Shown in pieces: positions 46,263-57,173 of a stretch of 64,000 nt of DNA. A program made the position numbers and the translations under genes. Position 1 is the first letter of the stretch; each line of letters begins with the position of its first letter. Below the pieces are notes generated by a model. The model was given only the letters and a program-made list of their open reading frames with translations. It searched no databases and had not been told where the DNA came from. Source of the stretch: Sinohyriopsis cumingii (Eukaryota; Mollusca; Bivalvia; Unionida; Unionidae); the NCBI GenBank assembly GCA_028554795.2, contig CM068828.1, positions 14,870,814 through 14,934,813 on the forward strand. Reading direction: 5' to 3'.

Positions 46263-47769
46263 TACTTAGATCCGCTACAAATTCCACATACCATGTAATG
46301 TTTGCCCTGGTTAAATTTCTATCAACGGCTCTAATTGTAAACGGTTCAGTTGCGTCCTTGTCTATAATTGTTGATATTGTATTGTTAAACCCGAATGAAC
46401 TCGACGATAATATATTAAACTGCATCATTGAAACCAGTGTCAATCGATAAATGCCCTTAACAGTTGCGGTAATATTTACTATATTCTGTGTAGGAGTCCA
46501 AGTGAATGATCCATGCCGAATCGTGTATACTGTGTTGATGGTGTTCTCATGAGGGATTTTTATTTTTGTCATTTCCGGTAGTCTGTCTTTGATATCTGTA
46601 ACATCAGCTCTGATTGTTCCTATTTCCTGTGTATGCGCGTCTATATTCCCCTTAATCGCTGCAACATTAGTTTTGATTGTTTCTATTTCCTGTGTATTCT
46701 CGGTCATACTTTTTTTGTTCGCTGCAACATCAAGTTTGATTGTTCCTATTTCATATGTATGCACGTCTATACCTTTTTTGTTCGCTGCAACATCAGTTTT
46801 GATTATTCCTATTCCCCGCCAATACGCGTCTACATTTTTTTTGTTCGCTTCAATATCAGTTTTGATTGTTCCTATTTCCTGTGTATGCGCGTCTACACTC
46901 CTTTTGTTTGCTGCAATATCAGTTTTGATTATTTCTATGTCCTGTGTATGCGCGTCTACATTATTTATGATCGTTGTAACATCAGTTTTGATTGTTTCTA
47001 TTCTTCGTCCATGCGCGTCTACATTATTTATGATCGTTGCAACATTAGCGCCGATTATTTCTATTTCCCGTTCATGCACGTCTACACTCCTTTTGTTCGT
47101 TGCAACATCAGTTTTGATTGTTTCTATTTCCTGTCCATACGCAGTGATATCATTTATAGTTATTGTAATTTCATCCGGTTTGACATTTTTTCTACCAAAG
47201 AATTTATCAACGGCGTCATCAACCCTGTTAATATTTTTTCGTAACGAGGTAAATTGGCCCGACAGCGTTGTAAACTCCAAAATACTATTTTTTATCCCTA
47301 CAAGATTCGGTTCGGTCACCGTCGGGGTCCCAGAAAAACTAGCAGTAGTGAGTTGTATACCGGTGACAGACTTTTGTATCCCCTCGAACTGATTTGGTTG
47401 CGCGTTAAATTTATCATAGAAATTTTTTAACGAATTCGACATGGATATATAATTGTCGCCCAGTGTATTTATTTTTCCATTTATCGTCAAGATGGATTCA
47501 CCTGATTTAAGTCGTCCGTCTCCGGTATATAGCGCGATAGTGTTCTCGGCTGCATTACGCTGTCGTGTTAAAACGTGATCCAGCGACATATTACTGGATT
47601 TTAATTTATCCTGACGATCTTGAAATACAACTATTTCGCCCGGGTCAACACTGGTTAGATTTAACGTATCAGCGATTTCATCCTCGATTAGTTTTTTTAT
47701 GTCATCGGTGGCGAGCGTTTCCGTGGATTCTTTCAGCGCCGAAACCGGTCGTCCCCAGATATCAATCAT
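46258..47769 (-). CDS. Fibre-like protein of element B, nine coiled-coil units (B2)
   Basis: 503 codons, intact. The N-terminal DPGEIVVFQDRQ and C-terminal RHGSFTWTPTQ...WYVEFVADLSN regions match B1, but the shaft has about nine 21-residue units instead of fifteen. The unit sequences are more varied and lack the perfect triplet of B1. An upstream segment (KINTLGDNYISMSNSLKNFY) is absent from or different in B1. Variation in shaft length and in this collar region would alter virion reach or receptor use. Confidence 0.75.
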   Translation of the reverse strand: MIDIWGRPVSALKESTETLATDDIKKLIEDEIADTLNLTSVDPGEIVVFQDRQDKLKSSNMSLDHVLTRQRNAAENTIALYTGDGRLKSGESILTINGKINTLGDNYISMSNSLKNFYDKFNAQPNQFEGIQKSVTGIQLTTASFSGTPTVTEPNLVGIKNSILEFTTLSGQFTSLRKNINRVDDAVDKFFGRKNVKPDEITITINDITAYGQEIETIKTDVATNKRSVDVHEREIEIIGANVATIINNVDAHGRRIETIKTDVTTIINNVDAHTQDIEIIKTDIAANKRSVDAHTQEIGTIKTDIEANKKNVDAYWRGIGIIKTDVAANKKGIDVHTYEIGTIKLDVAANKKSMTENTQEIETIKTNVAAIKGNIDAHTQEIGTIRADVTDIKDRLPEMTKIKIPHENTINTVYTIRHGSFTWTPTQNIVNITATVKGIYRLTLVSMMQFNILSSSSFGFNNTISTIIDKDATEPFTIRAVDRNLTRANITWYVEFVADLSN

Positions 47770-47800
47770 TATTATTGTAAAAAAAACACAGTGTTTTTAA
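47770..47800 (-). promoter_or_regulatory. Element B promoter motif, fibre gene (B2)
   Basis: Minus strand: TTAATTAAAAACACTGTGTT then TTTTTTACAATAATA before ATG 47,769. Confidence 0.55.
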
Positions 47801-48222
47801 TTAACCCGCCGGGCCTCTACGACCCCACTAGTGTATTCGTTTACAACTACATGAGGTGGTTTCCGCGATGATGAAATCGCCGCGAGTACGTTCAATACCT
47901 CACGGCCGCATATCGGTGGGTCACTTAATTGTTGTGTTGGCAGCGTGGAATAAAAAACCGGGGCTGAACACGCCCGGATATACCGCATGAACTCGTTTGG
48001 CGGGGCTAACCCGTATGAATCAAAATAGACGATCGCACGCGGATCAATTGCGTATGCAACCCAATGAGTTCCCGCTCCGGAGGATTTATCGAGGTTAATT
48101 ATACCGGTTTCAATATTCCTTGGTTTTGTCGGTAATTCATCCCTCATAAAAACACCTCTGAAGTTTTTTATCGCTAACGCGTTTGCGGCATCTATTAAAT
48201 CAAAATTAGACATAGGAGTCAT
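47797..48222 (-). CDS. Adenain-like cysteine protease of element B (B2)
   Basis: Start at ATG 48,222 (MTPMSNF), 11 bp after the stop of the minor capsid gene. His in GTHWVAYAID, the acidic residue in YFDSYGLAPP and Cys in PPICGREVLN are all present. It differs from B1 by a handful of residues (for example DELPTKPRN versus DQLPAAPRN). No lesion seen. Confidence 0.85.
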   Translation of the reverse strand: MTPMSNFDLIDAANALAIKNFRGVFMRDELPTKPRNIETGIINLDKSSGAGTHWVAYAIDPRAIVYFDSYGLAPPNEFMRYIRACSAPVFYSTLPTQQLSDPPICGREVLNVLAAISSSRKPPHVVVNEYTSGVVEARRVN

Positions 48223-48233
48223 TGACTCTTGCG

Positions 48234-48719
48234 TTAATAAACGGTTCCCGGTAGTCTTAGACCCTTCCCCGAGTACCATGAATACGGGGTTCCCGGTAGT
48301 CTTAGACCCTTTCCGGCTACGGGTCGTCCTCGTTTCTTTTTTTTATAGCCTTTCCCGGTTGCCTTCTTCAATGCCATTCCCGCCGCGGTACCAACGGCTC
48401 CTAACACCGCCGCCTTCGCCACTGCTGGGGCCGCCGCGGCAATCAACGCTGGAATCGCAGCTAACAGCGGAAATATCCCACCGGTCTTTTCCATGTTTTT
48501 AATCGCTGCGGCCGAAAAATCTATTTGAACACCCTTTTTATTCCTCATCGCATCATTGAAATGTTTTATTTGACGCGCCGTCAACGATATCTTATGATTA
48601 CCACCTGCCATCTGTGACGGCTTCAGCGTTATTGTGGTTCCACATTGTTTAGCCGACTTTGATCGTAATTTCTTGACTTGACCATCGGTCAACTCTACAC
48701 CGACAACACTATACGACAT
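48234..48719 (-). CDS. Minor virion protein with LTDGQ motif (B2)
   Basis: 161 codons from ATG 48,719, nearly identical to B1 (VELTDGQVKKLRSKSA, GGIFPLLAAIPALIAAA, two GKGLRLPGT repeats) but with KKKKRGRP where B1 has KKKRS. Intact. Confidence 0.65.
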   Translation of the reverse strand: MSYSVVGVELTDGQVKKLRSKSAKQCGTTITLKPSQMAGGNHKISLTARQIKHFNDAMRNKKGVQIDFSAAAIKNMEKTGGIFPLLAAIPALIAAAAPAVAKAAVLGAVGTAAGMALKKATGKGYKKKKRGRPVAGKGLRLPGTPYSWYSGKGLRLPGTVY

Positions 48720-48751
48720 TTTTATTGTAAACGCGTTTATGTTTTCAATTA
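48720..48751 (-). promoter_or_regulatory. Element B promoter motif, minor virion gene (B2)
   Basis: Minus strand: TAATTGAAAACATAAACGCG then TTTACAATAAAA before ATG 48,719. Confidence 0.6.
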
Positions 48752-50191
48752 CATGTTTTCCACTGGTGCATTAACGATTCTCATTCGTCCACCAACACCT
48801 TCCAACAGCATTGATTTATCGCTGAGAATGACAGCAACCGCTCTATATTCAACACCACCCGGGGATATACGAGCTCGGAAGTGTATATCAACGACGGACT
48901 GTCTCGTTAAATCAAGATGTTCCAGCGAAAAGTAATAAATCGGATACAGGTTTTTAAAATCAAGTTGTGATATTTGCAAACCGGTGTCGACGTTTTGATC
49001 ACGACCCATATATGACAGCAATCGATGGTACACACGTGCGACATGGTTGTTGTCGTAATTAAGCTGTATATCCTCGGATGGTTCCTGTTGTCCGTTTATT
49101 CTCAGCGAAACCTCCCTGACTCCTAATCGATCAAATATCATATGGCTGCGTTCTTGATTACCCAATCGATCCCTATTCTGTAGCGCTATAAATATATGAT
49201 GCGGGGCTGAAACGCCTTGTTTTGATGCCAGGTGCCATGTAAATGTATCAGCGACATTATCCTCTTTAGCATCAGTTGTTACCGCTAGCCAACTCAACAA
49301 CGATTTTCCCCCCTGTTCCATAAATGATAACAATCGTGCTTCCGTGGTAACTGATGGAGTCAACACCGGCATCCACAATGCTATTTTAGTTAAAACGACT
49401 TTACCGTTAGTGACGCCAGCAGCACGCCATATTGCATTGTTATCATCGCCCCTTCGCGTTAGAGCGATTGTATGCTTAGCCCCATAGATAACTTTTCTGA
49501 CATTTCTACAAAATCCGAATATGTGATGGAGTGGAATCGCGCATGAAAACTGTCGGCGTTGTCCTTGTAATGTTGCTACTCGTGTTGCAAACCCTAGATT
49601 AAAATTATCGTTAGTACTTTTTATAACAGTGAAATCAGCGCCTGGTTTTGCTATGCGGTCTGGATTGGCTGCTTCAGCCTGTGGGTCAACTGCGGTATTT
49701 TCTTTCATCAGCACGTTAATGTACTGAATATGATCAGCGTTATTAGTGGTATCCTTTGCGAACATCATAGATGGGCCCGCCGATCTTGTATAATCATCTG
49801 AGTATCTTGCTAGCCCAATTATCGTCGTTGCAACATCAACCTCGCGTTCTATTGATTCAATTTCTCGCCCGTCAATAAGATATCTGGCACTCTCAAATAA
49901 CGCCATGATACCGTTGTTGACGAAGCCAACTCGAACACGACCGTCATTTGCGTATGGTGCATTATCGGCAGCATTTGTTACAAGTTCTCCCTCAATTTCG
50001 ATAAACGCTTCACACGGCAAAAAGTATTTACTGGTATCTTGGACTTGAAGTTCAATTCGCGATCATAGGTCGGCTTGTGGTGGTTGATAGGAATAAAATT
50101 GATAATCACGGACAGAATCATCCCTGCGCACTGGGGCATCCATATCAAACGCGGGATCAGCGGTTCGCGCAAACATTTTATTATTTATCAT
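48749..50191 (-). pseudogene. Major capsid protein of element B (B2), nonsense at codon ~43
   Basis: ATG 50,191 opens the same start as B1 (MINNKMFARTADPAF), but CGA to TGA at ~50,064 stops it. The remaining 423 codons (50,020-48,749) are open and close to B1. Small indels near codon 165 are in frame (TAVDPQAEAANPDR). Confidence 0.8.
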
Positions 50192-50215
50192 GTTGATGTT
50201 TTCAATTGCAATTCA
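50192..50215 (-). promoter_or_regulatory. Short promoter motif, major capsid gene (B2)
   Basis: Minus strand GCAATTGAAAACATCAAC before ATG 50,191, same short form as B1. Confidence 0.5.
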
Positions 50216-50689
50216 TCAACGTCGTTTTCGTCGTAAATTCTTTGAATCCTGTTTAAGACCACTTCCCGCTATCGCGTTCATGAGCGCGTTGGTTGTTGCA
50301 TCGGTGGATGGCTTTGCCGCCAACGACTCTAGTTTTTCTTCCACGGCGTTATTTATTACTTTACTGACATTTGCAGGCATCACTGTCGTTGATGGCATCA
50401 CCGGTGGTTTCTGTTTTCTTTTTCTCACCAACGATGCTAGTTTATCTCGTGCGGCAGAAAACGCCCTTCCGGCAACATCTCCAATAGCACTAATACCCCT
50501 ATCACGAATAACATCAATAGCCTTCATTCCTAATTGTTTGGCTAACGGCGCCACTTTTGGAGCCATTCTTGTAAATAACCCCGCAATGGTGCTACCGAGA
50601 CCGTCTCCGTACCACGCGCGGTATACAGGCAATCGTGAGTTTACCACGTAGACGCTGACTGGTTTATCATGGTTGTAGTGTATAATCAT
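50216..50689 (-). CDS. pVI/pX-like minor capsid protein of element B (B2), with basic tail
   Basis: 158 codons from ATG 50,689 (MIIHYNHDK). WYGDGLGSTIAGLF is the Gly-rich amphipathic helix; the C-terminus ALMNAIAGSGLKQDSKNLRR is basic and, unlike B1, in frame. An IAGSG stretch before it could be a protease site of the kind used in adenovirus pVI, an inference only. Confidence 0.55.
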   Translation of the reverse strand: MIIHYNHDKPVSVYVVNSRLPVYRAWYGDGLGSTIAGLFTRMAPKVAPLAKQLGMKAIDVIRDRGISAIGDVAGRAFSAARDKLASLVRKRKQKPPVMPSTTVMPANVSKVINNAVEEKLESLAAKPSTDATTNALMNAIAGSGLKQDSKNLRRKRR

Positions 50690-50722
50690 CTTTATTATAA
50701 AAACACCAGTGTTTTCCAATTA
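50690..50722 (-). promoter_or_regulatory. Element B promoter motif, pVI-like gene (B2)
   Basis: Minus strand: TAATTGGAAAACACTGGTGT then TTTTATAATAAAG before ATG 50,689. Confidence 0.6.
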
Positions 50723-50730
50723 GTGATTGG

Positions 50731-51666
50731 TCAATCGCTGTAATGACCGTGGTCATCAAAACCGTCCACGAGTTCGTCTATGAGCGTTCGATATACATTA
50801 ATGTCCATGATACCACCGGCAAATAACTGCCTGCAAATATCAGCGGCCTCATTGATTATTTCCGGAGAGCTATTTCCGGCTCGTTTTCCTCCGATTAGTA
50901 CTTCCAGCCGTGATATATCACTGAGAACATTACCAGGACAAGTAACGTCTTTACCAACGGAGTATCCTTTTCCTTTTTTTGGTTTCCTACTTTTAACATT
51001 CTCGAGGAATGCGTCGTAAATGGGATCACCACGACGTGATAATTCGTCTTTATATCTACTTGCTAAATACACTATTCTTGTCCATTTTTCCACCGAATTT
51101 ACATTTTTCTCGTAGCCGCTGTTGATATGCTCATCTCGTGCGCCCTTAGCAAAATTTGTAACAGTAAAATTAACTAATTCTTCATCGTCAAGATTTCTGA
51201 TTGTGTCTATTGTGCTCTTTTTAAGTACATTACGGGGTATATTCCCCTCTTTCTCTATTTCTTCCGGTATTTCTTCCGGTATTTCTTCTTCTGGTTCTCT
51301 TGCGGTGGCGCCTAGTTCTTCTTCATCGGCCATTGTAACATAAGGTTCTTGTGGGTCCGTTATAGCGAGTGGTGGCGGCCTCTCCCTCCGTTGGTGTGTT
51401 GTAGCAACCGCTATTTTCGCAGGAAGTGTTTCCAGAGACTCTTTTGTTTGCTCGGTCTGAGCCGCTATCTTTTCAAGCGCACCGAGGACGGGCACAGTTG
51501 CACTCGTTATCGGAGCAAAGAGTTGTTCACTTCCAACAGCAAAATCAGTTTGTAGTTGTTGCCGCGTTTGAAGTTGTTTTCGGACCCTGTCTCGTAACGG
51601 TATGAACTTTTTAAGCGCTGCTAGCCGCTCTCTGGCTAGCCGAGTAGTAAGTGATTCGCCTACCAT
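50731..51666 (-). CDS. Unknown protein with acidic PEE repeats (B2)
   Basis: 311 codons, intact. Matches B1 along the N-terminal helical half and the C-terminal VLSDISRLEVLIGGKRAG block. The acidic repeat has fewer EETPEE units, and the C-terminus extends to DDHGHYSD because B2 lacks the 350-bp insertion that cut the B1 end. Confidence 0.5.
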   Translation of the reverse strand: MVGESLTTRLARERLAALKKFIPLRDRVRKQLQTRQQLQTDFAVGSEQLFAPITSATVPVLGALEKIAAQTEQTKESLETLPAKIAVATTHQRRERPPPLAITDPQEPYVTMADEEELGATAREPEEEIPEEIPEEIEKEGNIPRNVLKKSTIDTIRNLDDEELVNFTVTNFAKGARDEHINSGYEKNVNSVEKWTRIVYLASRYKDELSRRGDPIYDAFLENVKSRKPKKGKGYSVGKDVTCPGNVLSDISRLEVLIGGKRAGNSSPEIINEAADICRQLFAGGIMDINVYRTLIDELVDGFDDHGHYSD

Positions 51667-51730
51667 TATTGCAAATTGCTCCGTAATTTCTAATTTCCCT
51701 GTGGCAGCGTCAGACGCACGTTACCACGAC

Positions 51731-52153
51731 CTATCGGGGGGAAAAAAAATGTATACAACGTAAAAATTCACTTCCGTACGCTACATGCCATTGAATTGGG
51801 GGCTCCACGGAGTTTTCGTCTATAATCCTTCTAATGTTTTTGATCTTACTAGAAATCTCCCGCCGTCGTTCATAAACACGTCCGAGTTTTTTTCGTATTA
51901 TTTCAACGGTAGTAAACAATCCAATAAATGCATTTACGTCATTGCCATACAGGTTTTCATTGATCGTATATTGTAATCGCTTTATAAAAGAATACTCACG
52001 TGGCAAGGTATATCGACCTTTCTTTGATTGCTCGTTAATAATTTCATAATCGGACAATATTTTTTGGTTATCAAGCTTATCAGATAATACAATTCCTTGA
52101 TTTTTTAATTTTGAAATTTCAGTTAAAATGTTATTGATGTCTTCGATATTCAT
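51731..52153 (-). pseudogene. Unknown helical protein (B2), C-terminus replaced by insertion
   Basis: ATG 52,153 (MNIEDINNILTEI). It follows B1 to RRIIDENS, after which ~105 bp of unrelated DNA (about 51,690-51,795) substitute for the last codons. The TAATG overlap with the next gene is still readable at the DNA level. The inserted DNA contains CTGACGCTGCCAC, like other short palindrome-type insertions in B. Confidence 0.5.
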
Positions 52154-52213
52154 ATTCTTATAAACATCTTTATTTCTAATATAAAAAAAATGAACGGCAC
52201 ACCCGTTTGGCAA

Positions 52214-52831
52214 ACCCGCTGGCGCCCTATGACGTCAGAGGGGCCCATCGGTTACATTCACATCTTGGAACCCCTTGGGTGCCTTCGCATCCATCTGAGC
52301 CCAAGGGAACCCCGAAACATACATCTCCGGGAGGGAGGCCTAGGGTGACAAACGTCATCGTAGACCGCCCAGAAGATATGCTTGGGGGGGGAACGTACGG
52401 ATATATATGATGGGACAGCACAAACATAAAACGGCGGGGCGGACCAATCAAAAGCAACCCAGTTAAATTAACCCGGTTGCATGATTGTGAATAAAAGACA
52501 ACCACACGCCCGGGTCAAGTGCGTGGGTTAGTTTTGATTGATCGAATCGGCATTCGAAAGCCCCAGGCTTATAACGAGTCGTCTTATATATAAGGTGACT
52601 AATACAACCGCGTCAGTCACAAGGTGTGTGTTAATTTGAATTCCCTTGAATCGTTAAATCCTTGAATACTTATTAATGGTGTTTCACAGCATTTAAATGA
52701 AACCAAATATTTGAATAAAACATTAAAAAAAAGAATACAGCTGTTAGATAACAGCGTGTATTTCATTAGTTTTCATGTAAAATGATTAATTAATCGTAAC
52801 ATTAATTGGACTTCAAGGGACGTAACTCTTG
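52214..52831. other. Extra ~620-bp non-coding region (B2 only)
   Basis: Absent from B1, where the same interval is 157 bp. It contains TATATATGATGGGACAG near 52,400, CTTATATATAAGGTGAC near 52,583, ATTGG/CCAAT-type sites near 52,443 and a GGGGGGG run. No long frame is supported. It could be an insertion with its own promoter-like ends, or the ancestral state lost from B1. Confidence 0.4.
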
Positions 52832-53362
52832 TCATGCGACGCTATCACAAAACGAGTTATCTCCCTTTGATGTTATATATGAAAATCGAATTCTGTGACC
52901 CGTCTTTTTTGAGATCGCTGTTTGATATACTCGTTCTGCTACTTTTCGTACTGAGGCTCTACAAATATCGAAATATTTTCCTGCCTCATTCATCCACTGA
53001 AATATTTTTTCCTCGTGCGTTGATGTATCAAACGATTTGACCCCCCTTGCTTGCTTTGAAAACTTACCAGTTTGGCCTTTTTTATTATTTTCACTCTGAG
53101 AGACGGCTTGCAGATTACACAGTCTGTTATTTTGAGGACATCCATCAATGTGATCAATAACAAGACCGTCGTTGATCAATCCGTTAAACACTTCATAGAT
53201 TATTCTATGAACGTAATAGCTTTTTTTCCCGGCACCAAACATCAAATACCCCTGATTATTTACGGTACCAACCGGCTTCTTCAGTCTGCGGTTTCTAACA
53301 ACGCCGTCGCGAGATGCCTCGTAATTAACGAGCACAGGATGCGGCTGAAATTCTTGGTTCAT
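52832..53362 (-). CDS. HNH endonuclease of homing type (B2)
   Basis: 176 codons. SRDGVVRNRRLKKPVG, YYVHRIIYEVFNG and VIDHIDGCPQNNRLCNLQ give the NUMOD4-like and HNH parts, followed by the IENR1-like basic end. The HNH loop differs clearly from B1 (DHINNNKTDNSLIN), more than neighbouring genes differ, so the cleavage specificity or selection may differ. Confidence 0.78.
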   Translation of the reverse strand: MNQEFQPHPVLVNYEASRDGVVRNRRLKKPVGTVNNQGYLMFGAGKKSYYVHRIIYEVFNGLINDGLVIDHIDGCPQNNRLCNLQAVSQSENNKKGQTGKFSKQARGVKSFDTSTHEEKIFQWMNEAGKYFDICRASVRKVAERVYQTAISKKTGHRIRFSYITSKGDNSFCDSVA

Positions 53363-53375
53363 TTGTATAATAATA

Positions 53376-53699
53376 CTACTTGTCTAATTCATTATTTGGT
53401 TTAATTATAAACCTTGCAATGTAGTCCTGAGGAGTTTTGATGATTTTGTCCTTGACGGAGTCAATGACGGCGTTTTTTATTCGCTTGTCATAATAGCGTT
53501 TTAGTTCCCTGTATCGTTTGCCGCCACAATTGATACATAATTGTGATTTACCACGCACCCCAACGTGGCAAACCAAGCACGGGAGGGGGCCAAGAGAACC
53601 ATTACGAACGCTTTGTAAATGATACCCGCAGAATTCACCTCTACATGATTTATTGCACGGGGTTGTCGACCCAATCATCAACCATTTGCAGTGATTCAT
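53376..53699 (-). CDS. Small Cys-rich protein of element B (B2)
   Basis: 107 codons from ATG 53,699; all cysteines of the B1 protein are kept (CNKSC, CGYH, CLVC, CINCG). The only cluster of changes is SVKDKIIKTPQ near the end, next to a TTGACGGAGTCAATGAC palindrome-like stretch. Confidence 0.6.
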   Translation of the reverse strand: MNHCKWLMIGSTTPCNKSCRGEFCGYHLQSVRNGSLGPLPCLVCHVGVRGKSQLCINCGGKRYRELKRYYDKRIKNAVIDSVKDKIIKTPQDYIARFIIKPNNELDK

Positions 53700-53738
53700 T
53701 ATACTATATTCTTTTATTTAAATACTTGTTTTAATTAT

Positions 53739-56700
53739 ATGGAGGAGTTCGAGAGATTAGCAGCAATTAAGCCCTGGAAAAATATTAAGTTCAATCTCGA
53801 TAGAGCCCTCAAGGACGCACCAAAAGCGTTAATAAACGATAGAACCCTGTTGAATAAAATACGCGATTGTATCAATGAATTCAAGCGTGATGGTGCATCT
53901 CATAGTTGGTCAACATTTCGAATTGATGGCGTTGTTGATGCTACCATGAACGACAAACGCGCGGCAACGATAATATCACAACTTGACGGTAAAAAGTATT
54001 TCTTCAGAGTAAAATTCATTGTCCGGGTGGAATCAGGTAATTGGATCATACGTGATAAATTTGAACCGGTTCTCAGCGACAAGAAATCAGTCATTGTTAG
54101 CCGCGACTCCAAGCCAGGGCTGTTAACCGGAATTGACAGACCATACTATGAACGAGCGTATCCTGAAACAGCAGTTGTCTATGGAATATACCCGTTAAAT
54201 AAGAAACCTGATATCGGAAAACTAGCGCCGATGAAACAGTCAACGGGGATAAATTGTGTAGCAGAACGAGTAATAGAGCATTTTACAAATGCGTGTCGAG
54301 GAAATAAACTAACTGATTTACGACGTAGCAAAATAAACCAATGGAAGGAGACAGTGCGCGAGCGAGGAGCAACCATCAGCGACATAGCAAGATTAGAAAC
54401 GTCGTTGAGATTTCCAATAACCGTTACAACAATAACCGGTGAAGTATTATACGAATCAAAGCATAAATCAAATGGAGCCCCAATCAAAATTATTGATCAT
54501 AACGAACACGCGTGGACGCCCGCGATCACAATATTTCCACGGGATAGAACAGTAAAGTATATCCCCGGGGAATTCCTGGGAGAGGATGGTTTTCTCGCGG
54601 AGAGGAAACTATTTGATGCTATTGCTTGTTTGTGTAAAAACGACCCTGTGTCAGTGTGGTTACTTCGCAGCGCTGAAAACGACATGGATACCTTTGATCA
54701 GTTTGTAAGACCAAACGGTGAATTATATCGCACTGAAGCGTTTCACAACAAGATGAAAAAACCGCCATGGAATTTGAAGAGCATGATGAACAACTGCTAA
54801 CAAATTGTTTTATGATTCCATCGGTTGCGGCTCATGTTGCAGCAAGGAAAAATGCGTGGAGACCAACGCGTAAGGAATTTCTACCGGATGTACAATCCAG
54901 TTGTTTGCAATACTATCACGGTGGACTATGGAACACTGAATACAACCGCGACGCTATGATTTCCGTTGATATGGTTGCCTGTTATCCAGCGAGTTTTCTC
55001 GGGTATGGATCCGCCGCTGAGTACTTTAAACGATTTGGACACCCCAGACATGAAATGACTCGTGTTGCTATTAATGGACCACTGCCTGATTTTGATTTAA
55101 CCGGATTCGCTCGCATAGTATCATTTGAATTCGCAGCAGGACTTCATCGCTGTTGTTATATTTGGATCGGTAGACACATGGCTGAAAAGAGATGGCTTCC
55201 AATAGCGCTGCTACGGTTTATGATTGATTGTAGCATGCTTGTATCGTTGATTGTCAGTGACGCGATTATATCATACCGGGCGCAGACTGAAGTCTGGTTA
55301 CCAGAACCAGAGCGTCTAGATAGCATAATTGACGAATCCAGAAAACACATTGATGCCGACGAGGAATATATCATCGAATGGTCCAAAAAGATATTCAACC
55401 AACGAAACCGCGAGGCAAAAGATCTCGGTAGAAGAATAATTGGTAAGTTCACACAAGGTGGAAAAAACTGCGACTACAAACGATATTCGTAATCAAGGAC
55501 GCAGTAGCAAAAAATAGATACGTGAACTGCAAAACAACTCTGCTGTCCAATGGAACAAAGTTGGGTACAGTTGTTACCTACAGCGATGGAGACAGCCCGG
55601 CATATCCACATTTGAGGGCGTCTATGCTGGGTTACGCCACTATCAATTTATTCTCGATGATAAATAGATTTCCCGACACCGCGGTTAGAGTTGCGATTGA
55701 TTCATTTTACATAGACGTAAAGTATAAGGGAAACATAGCCGAGTTTACTAGTCCGGACGAGAGTTGGGGTATATGGAGAATTAAAAATGAAATACGACGC
55801 GATTATTCCCCGTCAGCAGATGTCACCGTTGAAAATAATTACTTACGCGGTGATAATCTATCAGAATGGTCTAATGCACCACCGTGTTCTGATCCAATTT
55901 GTAGATATAAAACAGTTTATTTAAGCGGCTGTGGCGGGTCAGGAAAGACGACTCGGGCAATTGAATTATTTCGAACGCGGGCAAGTATAATCGTGCTTAC
56001 ACCGACCCATAGACTATCGCGAGAGATAAAACAACGAAATGTTGACGCCGTTACTTATCACAGCTTTTTTCGATACAGCGGCGGTGAGTGGACTCCTGAT
56101 CGAATGGGTGAAAAATTTATTCCTGAGGTTATCATCTGGGATGAGATATGTACTGTTTCGTTAGATGTTTTACAAATGTTTCTTGAGTGGTTGCTGCGCG
56201 CGAATACAGCGGTGATAATGTGCGGAGATCATGGCCAACCACCACCATTTGTCGGCGAGGGTCCATATGATTGGTTAAAGGGTTTTGTGGACTATTATGA
56301 AGAAACCGATACTGATTACCGAGCACTTGATGAACAACTGCGCGAGGTTAAAAAATTAATCAGATTACAGCCGGATAGAGTTCAATGTGAAATAATCCGC
56401 GAGGTGATTCCGGAAACGCCGTTAAATGAATTCTGGGAAACATGGAGACCAAACGATTTGATTGTAGCGAGTAGAAAGATAGTCAGAGACACACTTCAGC
56501 GGAAGTTGTTTGCGTTGCATAAGGAAAAGTTTCCAACGCGTCCAGTGCCGTTATGTTATAGACCCGCTGACACACGGCGGCAGAACATTGAAGTTGAAAT
56601 CCCGGGCCCGACAGCGTCAGGGACAAAAAAAAACAAATTCCCGTGCTGAATGATATTGTGCTCGTTGATATCAGCGTCGTCGAGGACGCGCTACGTGCTG

Positions 56701-57173
56701 ATAAGTCCCCGTGGACGCTAGGATACGCAACGACAATACATTCCTCGCAGGGATTAACCATCACGGACACAATTGTTTGGATGGTTGATAATCGCATCGA
56801 ATGGTCAAATCTAGTCTATCTTGCAGTGTCCAGAGTACGGAGGATAAATCAGCTTCGAAGAATTGTTATTGACGAAGCCAGTGACAACGATGACATCATC
56901 GATGCAAGCGTCATTGATTGAAAACTCTCGGGTTACCGCCAACAGGATAAAAAAAAACAGCGGCGTTTTGATATTGATGCCGAATTAATAATTGCGTTAC
57001 GACAACAACAGAATAATCACTGCGCGAGTTGCAATTGTGTAATGCGCTGGCGTTATTCGGATAAAGACGCTCGCCAATTTACCGTGGACAGGATCGATAA
57101 CAGTCTCGGTCATATCCGTGGTAATGTGAGGTTAACTTGTCTTGAGTGCAATAGACGCAACGGCGCTAGTTAA
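53739..57173 (+). pseudogene. Polymerase / helicase / HNH fusion (B2), several frameshifts
   Basis: Starts at ATG 53,739 (MEEFERLAAIKP). Lesions: one A missing at ~54,757; a 37-bp deletion at ~55,488 just after the KFTQGG motif B region; an insertion at ~56,610 in the helicase; a TGA at ~56,919 before the HNH part. Beyond that, CASCN, VDRIDNSLGH and CLECNRRNG remain. The two B1 nonsense sites are sense codons here (TGG and CAA), supporting one ancestral fusion frame. Confidence 0.75.

Noticed and set aside
52540-52620. ATTCGAAAGCCCC resembling a tRNA T-arm in the B2-specific region
   Set aside because: No acceptor stem, D-arm or anticodon arm could be paired around it.
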